Below are positions 52,928 through 60,850 of a stretch of 64,000 nt of DNA, in pieces. The notes under the pieces are model-generated. The model searched no databases and was not told where the DNA came from. It was given only the letters and a program-made list of their open reading frames with translations. Every line of letters starts with the position of its first letter. Within the stretch, counting starts at the first letter, position 1. This stretch comes from Candidatus Roseilinea sp. NK_OTU-006 (GTDB lineage: Bacteria; Chloroflexota; Anaerolineae; J036; Brachytrichaceae): assembly GCF_012931985.1 (NCBI RefSeq), contig NZ_JAAFGM010000012.1, positions 22,748-86,747 of the forward strand. The letters are read 5' to 3'. A program made the translations under genes and the position numbers.

Positions 52928-53778
52928 AGCAACAGCCGACGACTCGCCACCAGCAACTTGCGCTCGGCGACCCGCGACCGCACACCGGACTCTCCGCCAT
53001 CGCCGCCGCATTTGCCCACGCTAAGGCTGAGGGCCGGCCGGCGCTCATGCCCTATTGGTCGCTGGGCTATCCCGACGTTGAAACGTCGCTGCGCGTGATC
53101 GAAGCTATCGCCCACGCCGGCGCCGACCTGATCGAACTCGGTGTGCCGTTCAGCGACCCGCTGGCCGACGGCCCGGTCATCCAGCGCGCCAATCAGATCG
53201 CCCTCGAGCGCGGCATCACCGTGAGCCGAGGCATGCAGATCGCTGCGCGCGCCCGCGCAGCCGGCGTCTCCATCCCCTTCCTGGCGATGGGCTACCTCAA
53301 CCCCCTCATTGCCTACGGCGAGGCGCGCTACGTGGCCGACTGGCAGCGCGCCGGCGCCGATGGGTTGATCGTGCCCGACCTGCCGCCGGAGGAGTGCGAC
53401 ACGCTCAAGCGTGAGTGCGACGCGCGCCAGATGGCGCTGGTGCAGTTCACGGCCCCCACCAGCACCGACGCCCGCATCGGCCTAGCGGCGAAGTACGCCA
53501 GCGGGTTCATCTACATCGTCTCGGTGACCGGCGTGACCGGCGCGCGCGACCGGCTGGCCGAAGGGCTGCGCGACTACGTGGAGCGCGTCAAGGTCCACGC
53601 CGCAGGCAAGCCTGTCGTGGTTGGCTTTGGCATCAGCAAGCCGGAGCACGTGCGCGAGGTCGGCCAGTTTGCCGACGGCGTGATCGTGGCCAGCGCGCTG
53701 CTCAAGCACGCCGGCGACGCGCCCGACCCGGCCCGAGCAGCATACGAGTTCGTCTCTGGCCTGCGATACTGGGGATGA
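52918..53778 (+). CDS. trpA: Tryptophan synthase alpha chain
   Basis: Cleaves indole-3-glycerol phosphate to indole for the beta subunit. It has 286 residues. Catalytic Glu and Asp are in DLIELGVPFSDPLADGPV, with PFLAMGYLNPL, GLIVPDLPPEE, FIYIVSVTGVTGAR and VVVGFGISKPEHV all typical. The first 25 residues (QQQPTTRHQQ...) are not family-like and derive from a repeat-like spacer; no alternative in-frame start close to the conserved region is seen. trpB and other trp genes are absent here. It overlaps the GH32 gene by 4 nt (ATGA). Confidence 0.95.
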   Translation: MTRQQQPTTRHQQLALGDPRPHTGLSAIAAAFAHAKAEGRPALMPYWSLGYPDVETSLRVIEAIAHAGADLIELGVPFSDPLADGPVIQRANQIALERGITVSRGMQIAARARAAGVSIPFLAMGYLNPLIAYGEARYVADWQRAGADGLIVPDLPPEECDTLKRECDARQMALVQFTAPTSTDARIGLAAKYASGFIYIVSVTGVTGARDRLAEGLRDYVERVKVHAAGKPVVVGFGISKPEHVREVGQFADGVIVASALLKHAGDAPDPARAAYEFVSGLRYWG

Positions 53779-55184
53779 TCCCGCGCCCGCGCTTTCACTT
53801 CACCGCCCTGCAAGGCTGGCTGAACGACCCCAACGGCCTGGTCTATTTCGACGGCGAGTGGCACTTGTTCTACCAGCACAACCCGTTCGGCAACGACTGG
53901 GGACACATGAGCTGGGGGCACGCCATCAGTCGCGACCTGGTGCAGTGGGAGCATTTGCCGGTGGCGCTGCTCGAACAGCCCGAATACATGATCTTCTCCG
54001 GCAGCGCAGCGGTGGACTGGGGCCACACGAGCGGCTTTGGCGATGGCGCCCGTCCGCCGCTGGTCGCCGCCTACACTGCGCACAGCCCGCGCGAGCAAAC
54101 CCAGCACATCGCCTTCAGCCTCGACCGCGGGCGCACGTGGGCGCCCTACAGCGGCAACCCGGTCATCGCCATCGGCTCGCGCGAGTTCCGCGACCCCAAG
54201 CTGTTTTGGCACGCGCCGTCGCAGCGCTGGGTCATGGCCTGTGTGCTGGCCGATCAGCACCGGGTGCGCTTCTACGGCTCGCCTAACCTGCGCGACTGGC
54301 ATCACCTGAGCGACTTCGGCCCTGCCGGTGCGACCGCCGGCGTGTGGGAGTGCCCCGATCTCTTTCCGTTGCCAATCGAAGGCGAGCCGGCGCAGCAGCG
54401 CTGGGTGCTCAAGGTGGACGAACAGCACTTCGGCGCGCAGTACTTCATCGGCGTGTTCGACGGGGAGCGATTTGCCTGCGACGACCCGCCGGATGTTGTC
54501 CGGCGCGTGGACTTCGGCAGAGACTTCTACGCTGCGCAAAGTTGGAACGACGCGCCCGATGGCCGGCGCATCTGGCTAGCCTGGATGAGCCACTGGGACT
54601 ATGCCGCGCGGACGCCGACCGCGCCTTGGCGCGGCATGATGAGCGCGCCGCGCGAGCTGGCGCTGCGCCGCACCGGCGACGGGCTGCTGCACCTCACCCA
54701 GCGCCCGGCGCGTGAGCTGCACCGGCTGCGACGCGCGCACTGGCGCATCGAGGATTCGCCCATCGGGGCGGCCAACGACCGGCTGCGCGCCCTGGGCGCA
54801 CGCGGGACGGCGCTGGAGATCGGCGCGACGTTCGCGTGTTTGGATGGTGCTGAGTTCGGCGTGAAGGTGCGCGCCGGCGCTGCGGAGGAGACCGTCATCG
54901 GCTACAGCCCCGCCGAGGGACGCTTGTTCGTGGATCGCAGCCGGTCGGGCGACGTGAGCTTCTCGCCGCGCTTCGACGAGTGGCACGCCGCGCCCTGCGC
55001 GTTGCGCGACGGCACGCTTACGCTTCATATCCTCGTGGATGCCTGTTCGGTCGAGGGATTCGCCGATGATGGGCGCGCCGTCATCAGCGATTTGATCTTC
55101 CCCCGCCCGGAGAGCGACGGCCTGGCCATCTTCGGTGAAGGGGCAACTCGCGTGCAGTCGCTAGACGTGTGGGCGTTGGCGTAA
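53775..55184 (+). CDS. Glycoside hydrolase family 32 (levanase/invertase type)
   Basis: A 469-residue fructosidase that hydrolyses sucrose or fructans. The five-bladed propeller carries the three catalytic motifs: WLNDPNG (nucleophile Asp), FRDPK (transition-state Asp) and WECPDLFPL (acid/base Glu). The C-terminal beta sandwich ends VEGFADDGRAVISDLIFP, as in the family. No signal peptide, so it acts in the cytoplasm. The ATG overlaps the trpA stop; the longer open frame from 53415 lies inside trpA. Its 3' end overlaps the convergent TetR gene by 24 nt. Confidence 0.95.
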   Translation: MIPRPRFHFTALQGWLNDPNGLVYFDGEWHLFYQHNPFGNDWGHMSWGHAISRDLVQWEHLPVALLEQPEYMIFSGSAAVDWGHTSGFGDGARPPLVAAYTAHSPREQTQHIAFSLDRGRTWAPYSGNPVIAIGSREFRDPKLFWHAPSQRWVMACVLADQHRVRFYGSPNLRDWHHLSDFGPAGATAGVWECPDLFPLPIEGEPAQQRWVLKVDEQHFGAQYFIGVFDGERFACDDPPDVVRRVDFGRDFYAAQSWNDAPDGRRIWLAWMSHWDYAARTPTAPWRGMMSAPRELALRRTGDGLLHLTQRPARELHRLRRAHWRIEDSPIGAANDRLRALGARGTALEIGATFACLDGAEFGVKVRAGAAEETVIGYSPAEGRLFVDRSRSGDVSFSPRFDEWHAAPCALRDGTLTLHILVDACSVEGFADDGRAVISDLIFPRPESDGLAIFGEGATRVQSLDVWALA

Positions 55185-55829
55185 GCGCCCTTGGCGGCAA
55201 CCCAGCCCGCGCACGACGTGCTGAATCGCCGCGCTGATGCGATCCAAGGTGTAGCCGTTGGCGACGTGCAGAAAGCTGAACACGGGCGGGTGCGTCGGCG
55301 CGAGCAGGACGTCGGCGATGACCGGCAGGTCGAGGCCGGCTTCGATCTCGCCGTCTCGCTCGGCGCCTTGCAGCAGTCCTATGACGGTCATGCGTTGCCA
55401 CTGGAAGGGCGCGCCGGTCGGGCTTTCCGGCAGCATCACCTCGCGCTGCGCCGCGCACAGCAGCGGCGCGTGCCGGGCGTTGAAGCGCACCACCGCGTCA
55501 AGGAACCACAGCAACTGCTCCAGCTTGCGTTCGCGCCGGGCGCTCATCTCGCGCAACGCGCTCAACGTGCGATCCTGAAACTCGGCCATCTGCGCGTCGA
55601 GCAACGCCAAGCACAGCTCGCCCTTGTTGACGAAGTGGCGATAGAGCGTGCCCTGGCCGACCCGCGCGGCCTTGGCGATATCGGCCATATGCACGTTGGC
55701 GACCCCGCGTTTGACGAATAGCCTCTCTGCGGTCGCCAGGATGCGCTGACGATTTGCCACCGCGTCGGCGCGTTCGGCGCGCTGCGGCGCTTCGGTCAGA
55801 ATCGGCAAGGAGGTGCTGCTTCGTTTCAT
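55161..55829 (-). CDS. TetR-family transcriptional repressor
   Basis: A 222-residue regulator. The N-terminal helix-turn-helix (about 27-72) reads RILATAERLFVKRGVANVHMADIAKAA...GQGTLYRHFVNKGELC, in short segments typical of TetR. The C-terminal ligand domain is helical and of unknown specificity. It is divergent from the yceI-like gene; two palindromes of GGACAxxTGTCC type in between are its probable operators, so it likely represses that gene. Confidence 0.92.
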   Translation of the reverse strand: MKRSSTSLPILTEAPQRAERADAVANRQRILATAERLFVKRGVANVHMADIAKAARVGQGTLYRHFVNKGELCLALLDAQMAEFQDRTLSALREMSARRERKLEQLLWFLDAVVRFNARHAPLLCAAQREVMLPESPTGAPFQWQRMTVIGLLQGAERDGEIEAGLDLPVIADVLLAPTHPPVFSFLHVANGYTLDRISAAIQHVVRGLGCRQGRLRQRPHV

Positions 55830-55927
55830 AGGTCGCTCCTGGACGCCAACGCCCGGTGGGGCATCCGCTGCTGCTAGTGTAGTCGCTTTGCGCAGCGGGC
55901 GCTAGGGGGAAGTGCCGTTTGCACCGC

Positions 55928-55983
55928 TTGACAAACGGACAAGTGTCCGTTAGATTATCCCCATAAACGGACAAATGTCCTCT
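55928..55983 (+). promoter_or_regulatory. yceI promoter with two TetR-type operators
   Basis: TTGACA (55928-55933), 17-bp spacer and TAGATT (55951-55956). Operator 1, AACGGACA-AG-TGTCCGTT (55934-55951), is a perfect palindrome filling the spacer exactly. Operator 2, AACGGACA-AA-TGTCCTCT (55966-55983), lies just downstream, centre to centre 32 bp. Binding would block RNA polymerase directly. Confidence 0.85.
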
Positions 55984-56015
55984 TAAACGAGATTCACGAA
56001 AGGAGATGACCGACG

Positions 56016-56573
56016 ATGAGCTGGATACTCGACACCGCGCACACGAGCGTGAAGTTCTCGGCGCGCCACATGATGATCAGCACGGTTGCCGGCCAATTCA
56101 GCCGGGTGAGCGGCACGGTGGACTTCGACGAGGCAGCGCCGGAGAAGACGCAGGTCCACGTCAAGATCGCGGCGGACAGCCTGGATACGAAGGATGAGCG
56201 GCGCGACGCGCACTTGAAGTCGCCCGACTTCCTCGACGTAGCCAACTACCCCGACATCGAATTCAAGAGCACGGGCGTGGAGCGCACCGGCGAGCGCACT
56301 GCCAAGCTGCACGGCGACCTGACCATCCGCGGCGTGACCCGGCCGGTGACGTTGGACGTCGAGTACCTCGGCAAGGCCAAGTCACCCTGGGGCACGTGGA
56401 ACGCCGGTTTCGAGGCCACGGGCAAGATCAACCGCGAGGACTGGGGACTGAACTGGAACATGCTGCTGGAGACCGGCGGCTGGCTCGTCGGTAAGGAAGT
56501 CAAGATCGAGATCGCTGCTGAACTCATCCAGCAGCAGGAGCAGCCCGCTGCGGTGGAGGCAACGCCGGCGTGA
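56016..56573 (+). CDS. YceI-family lipocalin-like protein
   Basis: A 185-residue beta-barrel protein of the YceI family, which binds isoprenoid or other long hydrophobic molecules. Motifs: WILDTAHTSVKFSARHMM, FDEAAPEKTQVHVKI, DERRDAHLKSPDFLDV, GDLTIRGVTRPVTLDVEYLG and INREDWGLNWN. No signal peptide, so cytoplasmic. Start ATG 56016 has AGGAG at 10 nt. Repressed by the divergent TetR protein by inference from the operator pair. Confidence 0.94.
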   Translation: MSWILDTAHTSVKFSARHMMISTVAGQFSRVSGTVDFDEAAPEKTQVHVKIAADSLDTKDERRDAHLKSPDFLDVANYPDIEFKSTGVERTGERTAKLHGDLTIRGVTRPVTLDVEYLGKAKSPWGTWNAGFEATGKINREDWGLNWNMLLETGGWLVGKEVKIEIAAELIQQQEQPAAVEATPA

Positions 56574-56584
56574 GCAGATAGGAT

Positions 56585-56614
56585 GACGTGGGCCGGCGCA
56601 AGCTGGCCCGCGTC
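56585..56614 (+). terminator. Possible terminator hairpin after the yceI-like gene
   Basis: GACGTGGGCC (56585-56594) pairs with GGCCCGCGTC (56605-56614), 10 bp including one G.T pair, with a 10-nt loop. Only CGTTGTG follows, so termination would be weak. Confidence 0.35.
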
Positions 56615-56630
56615 GTTGTGAGAAGCGCGT

Positions 56631-57068
56631 ATGGCGAGCAACACCTTGTCCCCTTCTACCCCATCACGCACGTCGTTCGGGACGACGGCTAAGGCCGCCG
56701 CGCTCGGCGCAGGCATCGCCATCGCCGGCAATCTTGCGTTGCTGCTGATCGCGAATATCCTGAGCATCCCACTCACGGTCATGGCCGGCCCGCCCGGGCC
56801 CGACGCGCCGATCATGTCCCTCGGTCCGTTGCCGGTGATCGTGTCTAGCGCCCTGCCGGCGTTGGCCGGCGCGTTCATCTACCGAGTGCTCACGAAGATC
56901 AGCGCCAGGGGACGCCGGATTTTCATCGCCGTCGCCGTTGCCGTGTTCCTGCTCTCGCTACTGCCCATCTTTGCACAGCCTTTGACGCCCGCCGGAATGG
57001 CCATCTTGGCGCTGATGCATCTCGTCGCCGCGGCGGGGATCACATGGGCGCTCGTCTCGCGCGCATAG
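56631..57068 (+). CDS. Small four-span membrane protein (DUF6069-like)
   Basis: A 145-residue protein with four hydrophobic segments (about 20-45, 62-85, 95-115, 122-142) and short loops. The arrangement and the LPALAGAFIYRVL and AGMAILALMHLVAA segments resemble the DUF6069 family, of unknown function. It may be cotranscribed with the yceI-like gene 57 bp upstream. Confidence 0.7.
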   Translation: MASNTLSPSTPSRTSFGTTAKAAALGAGIAIAGNLALLLIANILSIPLTVMAGPPGPDAPIMSLGPLPVIVSSALPALAGAFIYRVLTKISARGRRIFIAVAVAVFLLSLLPIFAQPLTPAGMAILALMHLVAAAGITWALVSRA

Positions 57069-57101
57069 CCGCAGGGTTCGACAGCCTGCGCTCCACGGAG
57101 C

Positions 57102-57107
57102 TATACT
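57102..57107 (+). promoter_or_regulatory. -10 box of the VOC gene, probably leaderless
   Basis: TATACT lies 6 nt before ATG 57114, with no Shine-Dalgarno between. A TTCGAC at 57077 is 19 bp upstream as a weak -35. Confidence 0.45.
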
Positions 57108-57113
57108 CGATTC

Positions 57114-57614
57114 ATGGGCGAGCCACCCATCCACCCACAAACTGCGATCGGCCATGTGCACCTGAAGGTGAGCGATCTGGAGCGCGCCGTGCGCTTCTAC
57201 ACCGAGGTGATGGGCTTCGAGCTGATGCAGCGCTGGGGTGACAGCGCTGCTTTTTTGTCCGCCGGCGGCTATCACCACCACATCGGCCTGAACACTTGGG
57301 AGAGCCGCGGCGCTGCTCCGCCGCCGCGCCGCACCACCGGCCTGTATCACTTCGCCATCCTCTATCCAAACCGCAAGGAGCTGGCGCGCGCCTTCAAGCG
57401 CCTGCTCGACCATGGATGGCCGATCGAAGGGGCCAGCGACCACGGTGTGAGCGAGGCCATCTATTTGCGCGACCCGGATGGCAACGGCATCGAGATCTAC
57501 CGCGACCGGCCGCGCGAGGAATGGCCGCGTGGTGCGGACGGCACACTGGCCATGCACAACGCGCCGCTCGACTTCGCCAGCTTGCTGGCCGAGCTGGAGG
57601 CCGAGCCGGGCTGA
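57114..57614 (+). CDS. VOC/glyoxalase family protein, catechol-2,3-dioxygenase-like
   Basis: A 166-residue single-chain vicinal-oxygen-chelate protein with two beta-alpha-beta-beta-beta units. Metal-ligand candidates: His in GHVHLKVSDLERAV, His in GLYHFAIL and Glu in GNGIEIYRDRP. The element YLRDPDGNGIEIY is diagnostic for the superfamily, and the arrangement is like CatE/YwbC-type proteins. Substrate unknown. It ends 6 nt from the convergent MDR dehydrogenase gene. Confidence 0.88.
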   Translation: MGEPPIHPQTAIGHVHLKVSDLERAVRFYTEVMGFELMQRWGDSAAFLSAGGYHHHIGLNTWESRGAAPPPRRTTGLYHFAILYPNRKELARAFKRLLDHGWPIEGASDHGVSEAIYLRDPDGNGIEIYRDRPREEWPRGADGTLAMHNAPLDFASLLAELEAEPG

Positions 57615-57620
57615 AGCCGC

Positions 57621-58595
57621 TCACGCCACATCGAGCAGCACTTTCAGCACGCCCGACTGTTGCGCATGTTCGATGGCTTGTGCACCTTGCGCCAGCGGAT
57701 AGCGGGCGTGGATGAGCGAACGCACATCCACCCGCTTCTGTGCTAGCAAGCGCAGCGCAGCAGCGAACGGCCCACAGCGTGAACCGACGATCGTGATCTC
57801 GTCCACCACGATCATCGTCAGGTTCACCTGCGGCAGGCCGTGGTAGGTGCTCTTCAACACCAGCGTCCCGCGCGGGCGCAGCAACCGGCGGGCGTGCTCG
57901 AAGCCGACCGGCGAGCCGGTGCACTCCACGACGACGTCGAACGCACGCAGCGGGGCTTCCTGGATAGATGCGGTGCGGATGCCGCGGTCGCGCGCAATCG
58001 CCAGCTTGTTGTCGTGCTTGCCGATCACGGTCAGCTCGCACGGCGCGGCAGCGGCAATGACCTGCGCGCACAGCAAGCCAAGCTTGCCATCGCCCAGCAC
58101 GGCGACGTGAGCGGTGGGTTGGATGTGCACCTGTTCGAGGATCTGGCAGGCAGCGGCCAACGGCTCGACGAAGACGGCTTCGTCGTCGCTCACGCCGTCC
58201 GGCACGCGGTGCAAGTTGACGACGGGGAGCACGGTGTAATCGGCGAATGCGCCGTCGCGCCGGTCAATGCCCAGCGTGTTGCGCGTCGGGTCTTGTGCGC
58301 GCTCAAAGGCGTTGCGCGCAGGCGAGTCGCACGGCACGCAATTGATCTCGCCGACGACGCGGTCGCCGATGCGGATGTGGGGGGCGGCGCCGGGTAACGG
58401 GTTGAGCGACTCGACTATGCCGACGAACTCATGACCCAGCACGCCGCGAAAGCCGAAGTAGCCTTTGAGGATCTCCACGTCGGTGTTGCAGATGCCGCCG
58501 CGCGTGATGCGAATGCGCGCCTCGCCCGGTGGCGGTTCGGGCGTCGGATAGTCTTCGCGATAGGTCAACTGGTCGGCGACGACAAGCGCGCGCAT
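57621..58595 (-). CDS. Zinc-dependent alcohol dehydrogenase family protein (MDR)
   Basis: A 324-residue medium-chain dehydrogenase. The catalytic zinc site is intact: Cys in GGICNTDVEI, His-Glu in LGHEFVGIV and Glu in VEPLAAACQI. The cofactor domain has VAVLGDGKLGLLCAQV. The structural zinc lobe has only part of the usual four Cys (NCVPCDSPARN), so it may be absent. It resembles glucose dehydrogenase/threonine dehydrogenase-type members that oxidise polyols. A minus-strand TAAGCT box sits 6 nt before the ATG, and a small ORF ends 31 nt upstream. Confidence 0.88.
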   Translation of the reverse strand: MRALVVADQLTYREDYPTPEPPPGEARIRITRGGICNTDVEILKGYFGFRGVLGHEFVGIVESLNPLPGAAPHIRIGDRVVGEINCVPCDSPARNAFERAQDPTRNTLGIDRRDGAFADYTVLPVVNLHRVPDGVSDDEAVFVEPLAAACQILEQVHIQPTAHVAVLGDGKLGLLCAQVIAAAAPCELTVIGKHDNKLAIARDRGIRTASIQEAPLRAFDVVVECTGSPVGFEHARRLLRPRGTLVLKSTYHGLPQVNLTMIVVDEITIVGSRCGPFAAALRLLAQKRVDVRSLIHARYPLAQGAQAIEHAQQSGVLKVLLDVA

Positions 58596-58626
58596 GGACG
58601 TAGCTTACAACATTTTGCCCGGCTGC

Positions 58627-58737
58627 CTACCGCCGACGCCGTCGTAGGGCGATGCCCACTGCCGAGGCGATGGGCATCACTACCAGCAGGCAGGCCACGC
58701 CGATGAGGAAGGCTTCGCCGGGGCCGACCATCGTCAT
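58627..58737 (-). CDS. Candidate 36-residue single-span membrane peptide
   Basis: A short frame on the minus strand gives MTMVGPGEAFLIGVAC, then LLVVMPIASAVGIAL, then RRRRR and stop: a short extracytoplasmic N-tail, one membrane helix of about 22 residues and an all-arginine cytoplasmic end, which fits the positive-inside rule. The ribosome site is weak (GGGCGCC next to the ATG). It lies 31 nt before the dehydrogenase gene in the same direction. The rest of the 257-bp gap (58596-58852) shows no other gene. It could be chance, but composition is unlike random high-GC frames. Confidence 0.4.
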   Translation of the reverse strand: MTMVGPGEAFLIGVACLLVVMPIASAVGIALRRRRR

Positions 58738-58852
58738 GGCGCCCATTCTTGCACATTGGCCGCGCGCCCATGCCGGGCATGGTTCGGCTTGCTGCGCGGC
58801 TTAACCCTGACGGTGGGCGCGTTATACACTATGGGCAAGGAATTCTGGTTGG

Positions 58853-60181
58853 ATGCGTAGCTTCGGCCCTTATACCAACCTGGTGGAGATCGGACGGGGC
58901 GGTATGGCTGCGGTCTATCGCGCCACGGGGCCGGATGGCCGGCTGGTCGCGCTGAAGTTACTGCCGCCGCACCTAGCTGCCGACCCAACGATGCGCATGC
59001 GCTTCGAGCAGGAGAGTCGCCTGGGCCTGGATCATCCGAATATCGTGCGCGTCAACCGGTCGGGCATTGTAGATGGCACGCCGTACATTGAGATGGAATA
59101 TGTGGCGGGTGAGTCGCTCGACCGATTGGTTGCGCGCGCCGGGCCGCTCTCGCCAGAGGCGACGGCGCGCATCTTGCTCGATGCCGGACGCGCCTTGGAT
59201 TATGCGCACGGGCGCGGGGTGATTCACCGCGACGTTAAACCCAGCAACGTCATCGTCCGGACGGACGGCACCGCCGTGCTGGCCGACTTCGGCGTGGCCA
59301 AGGCGGTGGGTGTCACTGCCTATACGGCCACGATGACGCGTGTCGGATCGGTGTTCTTCATGTCGCCGGAGCAGGCCGCCGGCGTCTTCGAGGTCACGCC
59401 AGCATCCGATATCTACTCACTGGGCGCAACGGCATACTATGCGTTAACCGGTCATGCGCCGTTCGAGGCCGGCAGTGATGTGGCGATTGCGCGGCAGCAC
59501 ATCGAGCAGTTGCCCCCGCACGTCAGCGATCTATGGCCCGCCGTCCCACGCGCTGTCGGCGATGTGGTGATGTGGGCGTTGCAAAAGTCGCCGTCGCAGC
59601 GGCCAGCGTCTGCAGGCGCGCTTGCCCGCAGCTTTGCTGCAGCGCTTCGCGCGCCGTTGCCAACGTCGCCTCGCCCTCAAGCAGCGCCCGAGCGGGCGCC
59701 TGCCCACGTCGGCAGTCCGATGCCGGTGGATGCGGTGCTGGAGCGCAACGAACGCATGCCGACCTGGGTGCTGGCAGGCATTGTTGGGGTGGCTGCGTTG
59801 GCGTGCTTGGCGGTGTTGCTTGTCTGGGCTTTGCCCTCGAGCCAACCGACCCTGCGGCCTGCCACCACGCGCGCGTTGTCACAAGCGACGGCGCGCCCGG
59901 CGCTGTCCATCTTCACGGTGCAACCGGCTGACACGCCGGCCAGCATACCGGCGCTGGCGACGGCGACGCCGAGGACAATGGTGACCGTCCTGGCTGTGCC
60001 GATTGCGACCGCTACGCCGCAGAAGGGCCGCCCCACGCCGGCGCCGACGCGCGCGCCGATCGTTCCGCTTACGCCGATCATGTCGGACGCGACGCTGCCT
60101 CCTCCGCCGCGGGTGACCAGCACGCCTCTCCCATCGCCTCTGCCGACGCCTGCAATTATCATGGTGACAGCAGGTCCGTAG
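58853..60181 (+). CDS. Canonical Hanks-type Ser/Thr protein kinase, membrane-anchored
   Basis: A 442-residue kinase. Kinase domain (about 5-265): GRGGMAAVY, VALKLL (Lys), GVIHRDVKPSNVIV, ADFGVAKA, MSPEQAAG and YSLGATAYYALTG are all canonical. One membrane span (about 305-327, WVLAGIVGVAALACLAVLLVW) is followed by an extracellular Thr/Pro-rich tail with no PASTA or other folded sensor. In contrast with the kinases at 9-12.5 kb it keeps HRD and the catalytic-loop Lys, so it should be active. It stands apart from the phospho-signalling locus. Confidence 0.94.
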   Translation: MRSFGPYTNLVEIGRGGMAAVYRATGPDGRLVALKLLPPHLAADPTMRMRFEQESRLGLDHPNIVRVNRSGIVDGTPYIEMEYVAGESLDRLVARAGPLSPEATARILLDAGRALDYAHGRGVIHRDVKPSNVIVRTDGTAVLADFGVAKAVGVTAYTATMTRVGSVFFMSPEQAAGVFEVTPASDIYSLGATAYYALTGHAPFEAGSDVAIARQHIEQLPPHVSDLWPAVPRAVGDVVMWALQKSPSQRPASAGALARSFAAALRAPLPTSPRPQAAPERAPAHVGSPMPVDAVLERNERMPTWVLAGIVGVAALACLAVLLVWALPSSQPTLRPATTRALSQATARPALSIFTVQPADTPASIPALATATPRTMVTVLAVPIATATPQKGRPTPAPTRAPIVPLTPIMSDATLPPPPRVTSTPLPSPLPTPAIIMVTAGP

Positions 60182-60199
60182 GGGGAGCGGGCGCGCACA

Positions 60200-60205
60200 T
60201 ATAAT
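60200..60205 (+). promoter_or_regulatory. Consensus -10 box of the uracil-DNA glycosylase gene, probably leaderless
   Basis: TATAAT lies 8 nt before ATG 60214 with no Shine-Dalgarno between them. Confidence 0.55.
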
Positions 60206-60213
60206 CCCGCCTG

Positions 60214-60828
60214 ATGGATGACCTCTCCAAAGTTGCCCGCGAAGTGCGCGCCTGCGCGTTGTGCGGATTATCAGCCAGCCGCAAGAACGCTGTCCCTGGG
60301 GAAGGCCCCGCTCGTGCCGAGGTCATGCTGATCGGCGAGGGGCCGGGTTTTCACGAAGATCAACAAGGTCGGCCGTTCGTTGGCCCGTCGGGGCAATTTT
60401 TGACCGAGTTGCTGGCCAGCGCCGGATACAAGCGCGAAGACGTGTTCATTACGAACGTAGTGAAGTGCCGTCCACCCGGCAACCGCGATCCCCTACCCGA
60501 AGAAATCCAGGCGTGTTCTCAATACCTCGATCGTCAGATCGCGTTGGTCAACCCGAGGGTCATTGTCACGTTGGGGCGATTCTCGATGGCCAAGTGGTTC
60601 CCTGGTCAGAAGATCTCTGCGGTGCACGGCAAAGCCAAGTGCGTGGATGGGCGCGTGATTGTGGCCATGTTTCATCCGGCGGCAGCGTTGCACCAGCAAT
60701 CGCTGCGCAGTCGGATCGAGGAGGACTTCCGCCGACTGCCGGAGATCGTCAAGTCGGCGCTGGCCGAGGAAGCGCGCGCAACACCCAAGCCGCCCGACAG
60801 CGCAGGCGAACAGCTCAGCCTGTTCTGA
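60214..60828 (+). CDS. Family 4 (Fe-S) uracil-DNA glycosylase
   Basis: Removes uracil from DNA in base-excision repair. It has 204 residues. The four Cys of the [4Fe-4S] cluster are C14, C17, C85 and C101. Motif 1 is GEGPGFHEDQQGRPF and motif 2 is HPAAALHQQ. The last residues are GEQLSLF: QLSLF matches the consensus sliding-clamp-binding pentapeptide, after a flexible Pro/Ala-rich linker. This suggests recruitment to the replisome. It precedes menA by 22 nt. Confidence 0.95.
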   Translation: MDDLSKVAREVRACALCGLSASRKNAVPGEGPARAEVMLIGEGPGFHEDQQGRPFVGPSGQFLTELLASAGYKREDVFITNVVKCRPPGNRDPLPEEIQACSQYLDRQIALVNPRVIVTLGRFSMAKWFPGQKISAVHGKAKCVDGRVIVAMFHPAAALHQQSLRSRIEEDFRRLPEIVKSALAEEARATPKPPDSAGEQLSLF

Positions 60829-60850
60829 CGGCAGAGATGCCCCTAGCGCC

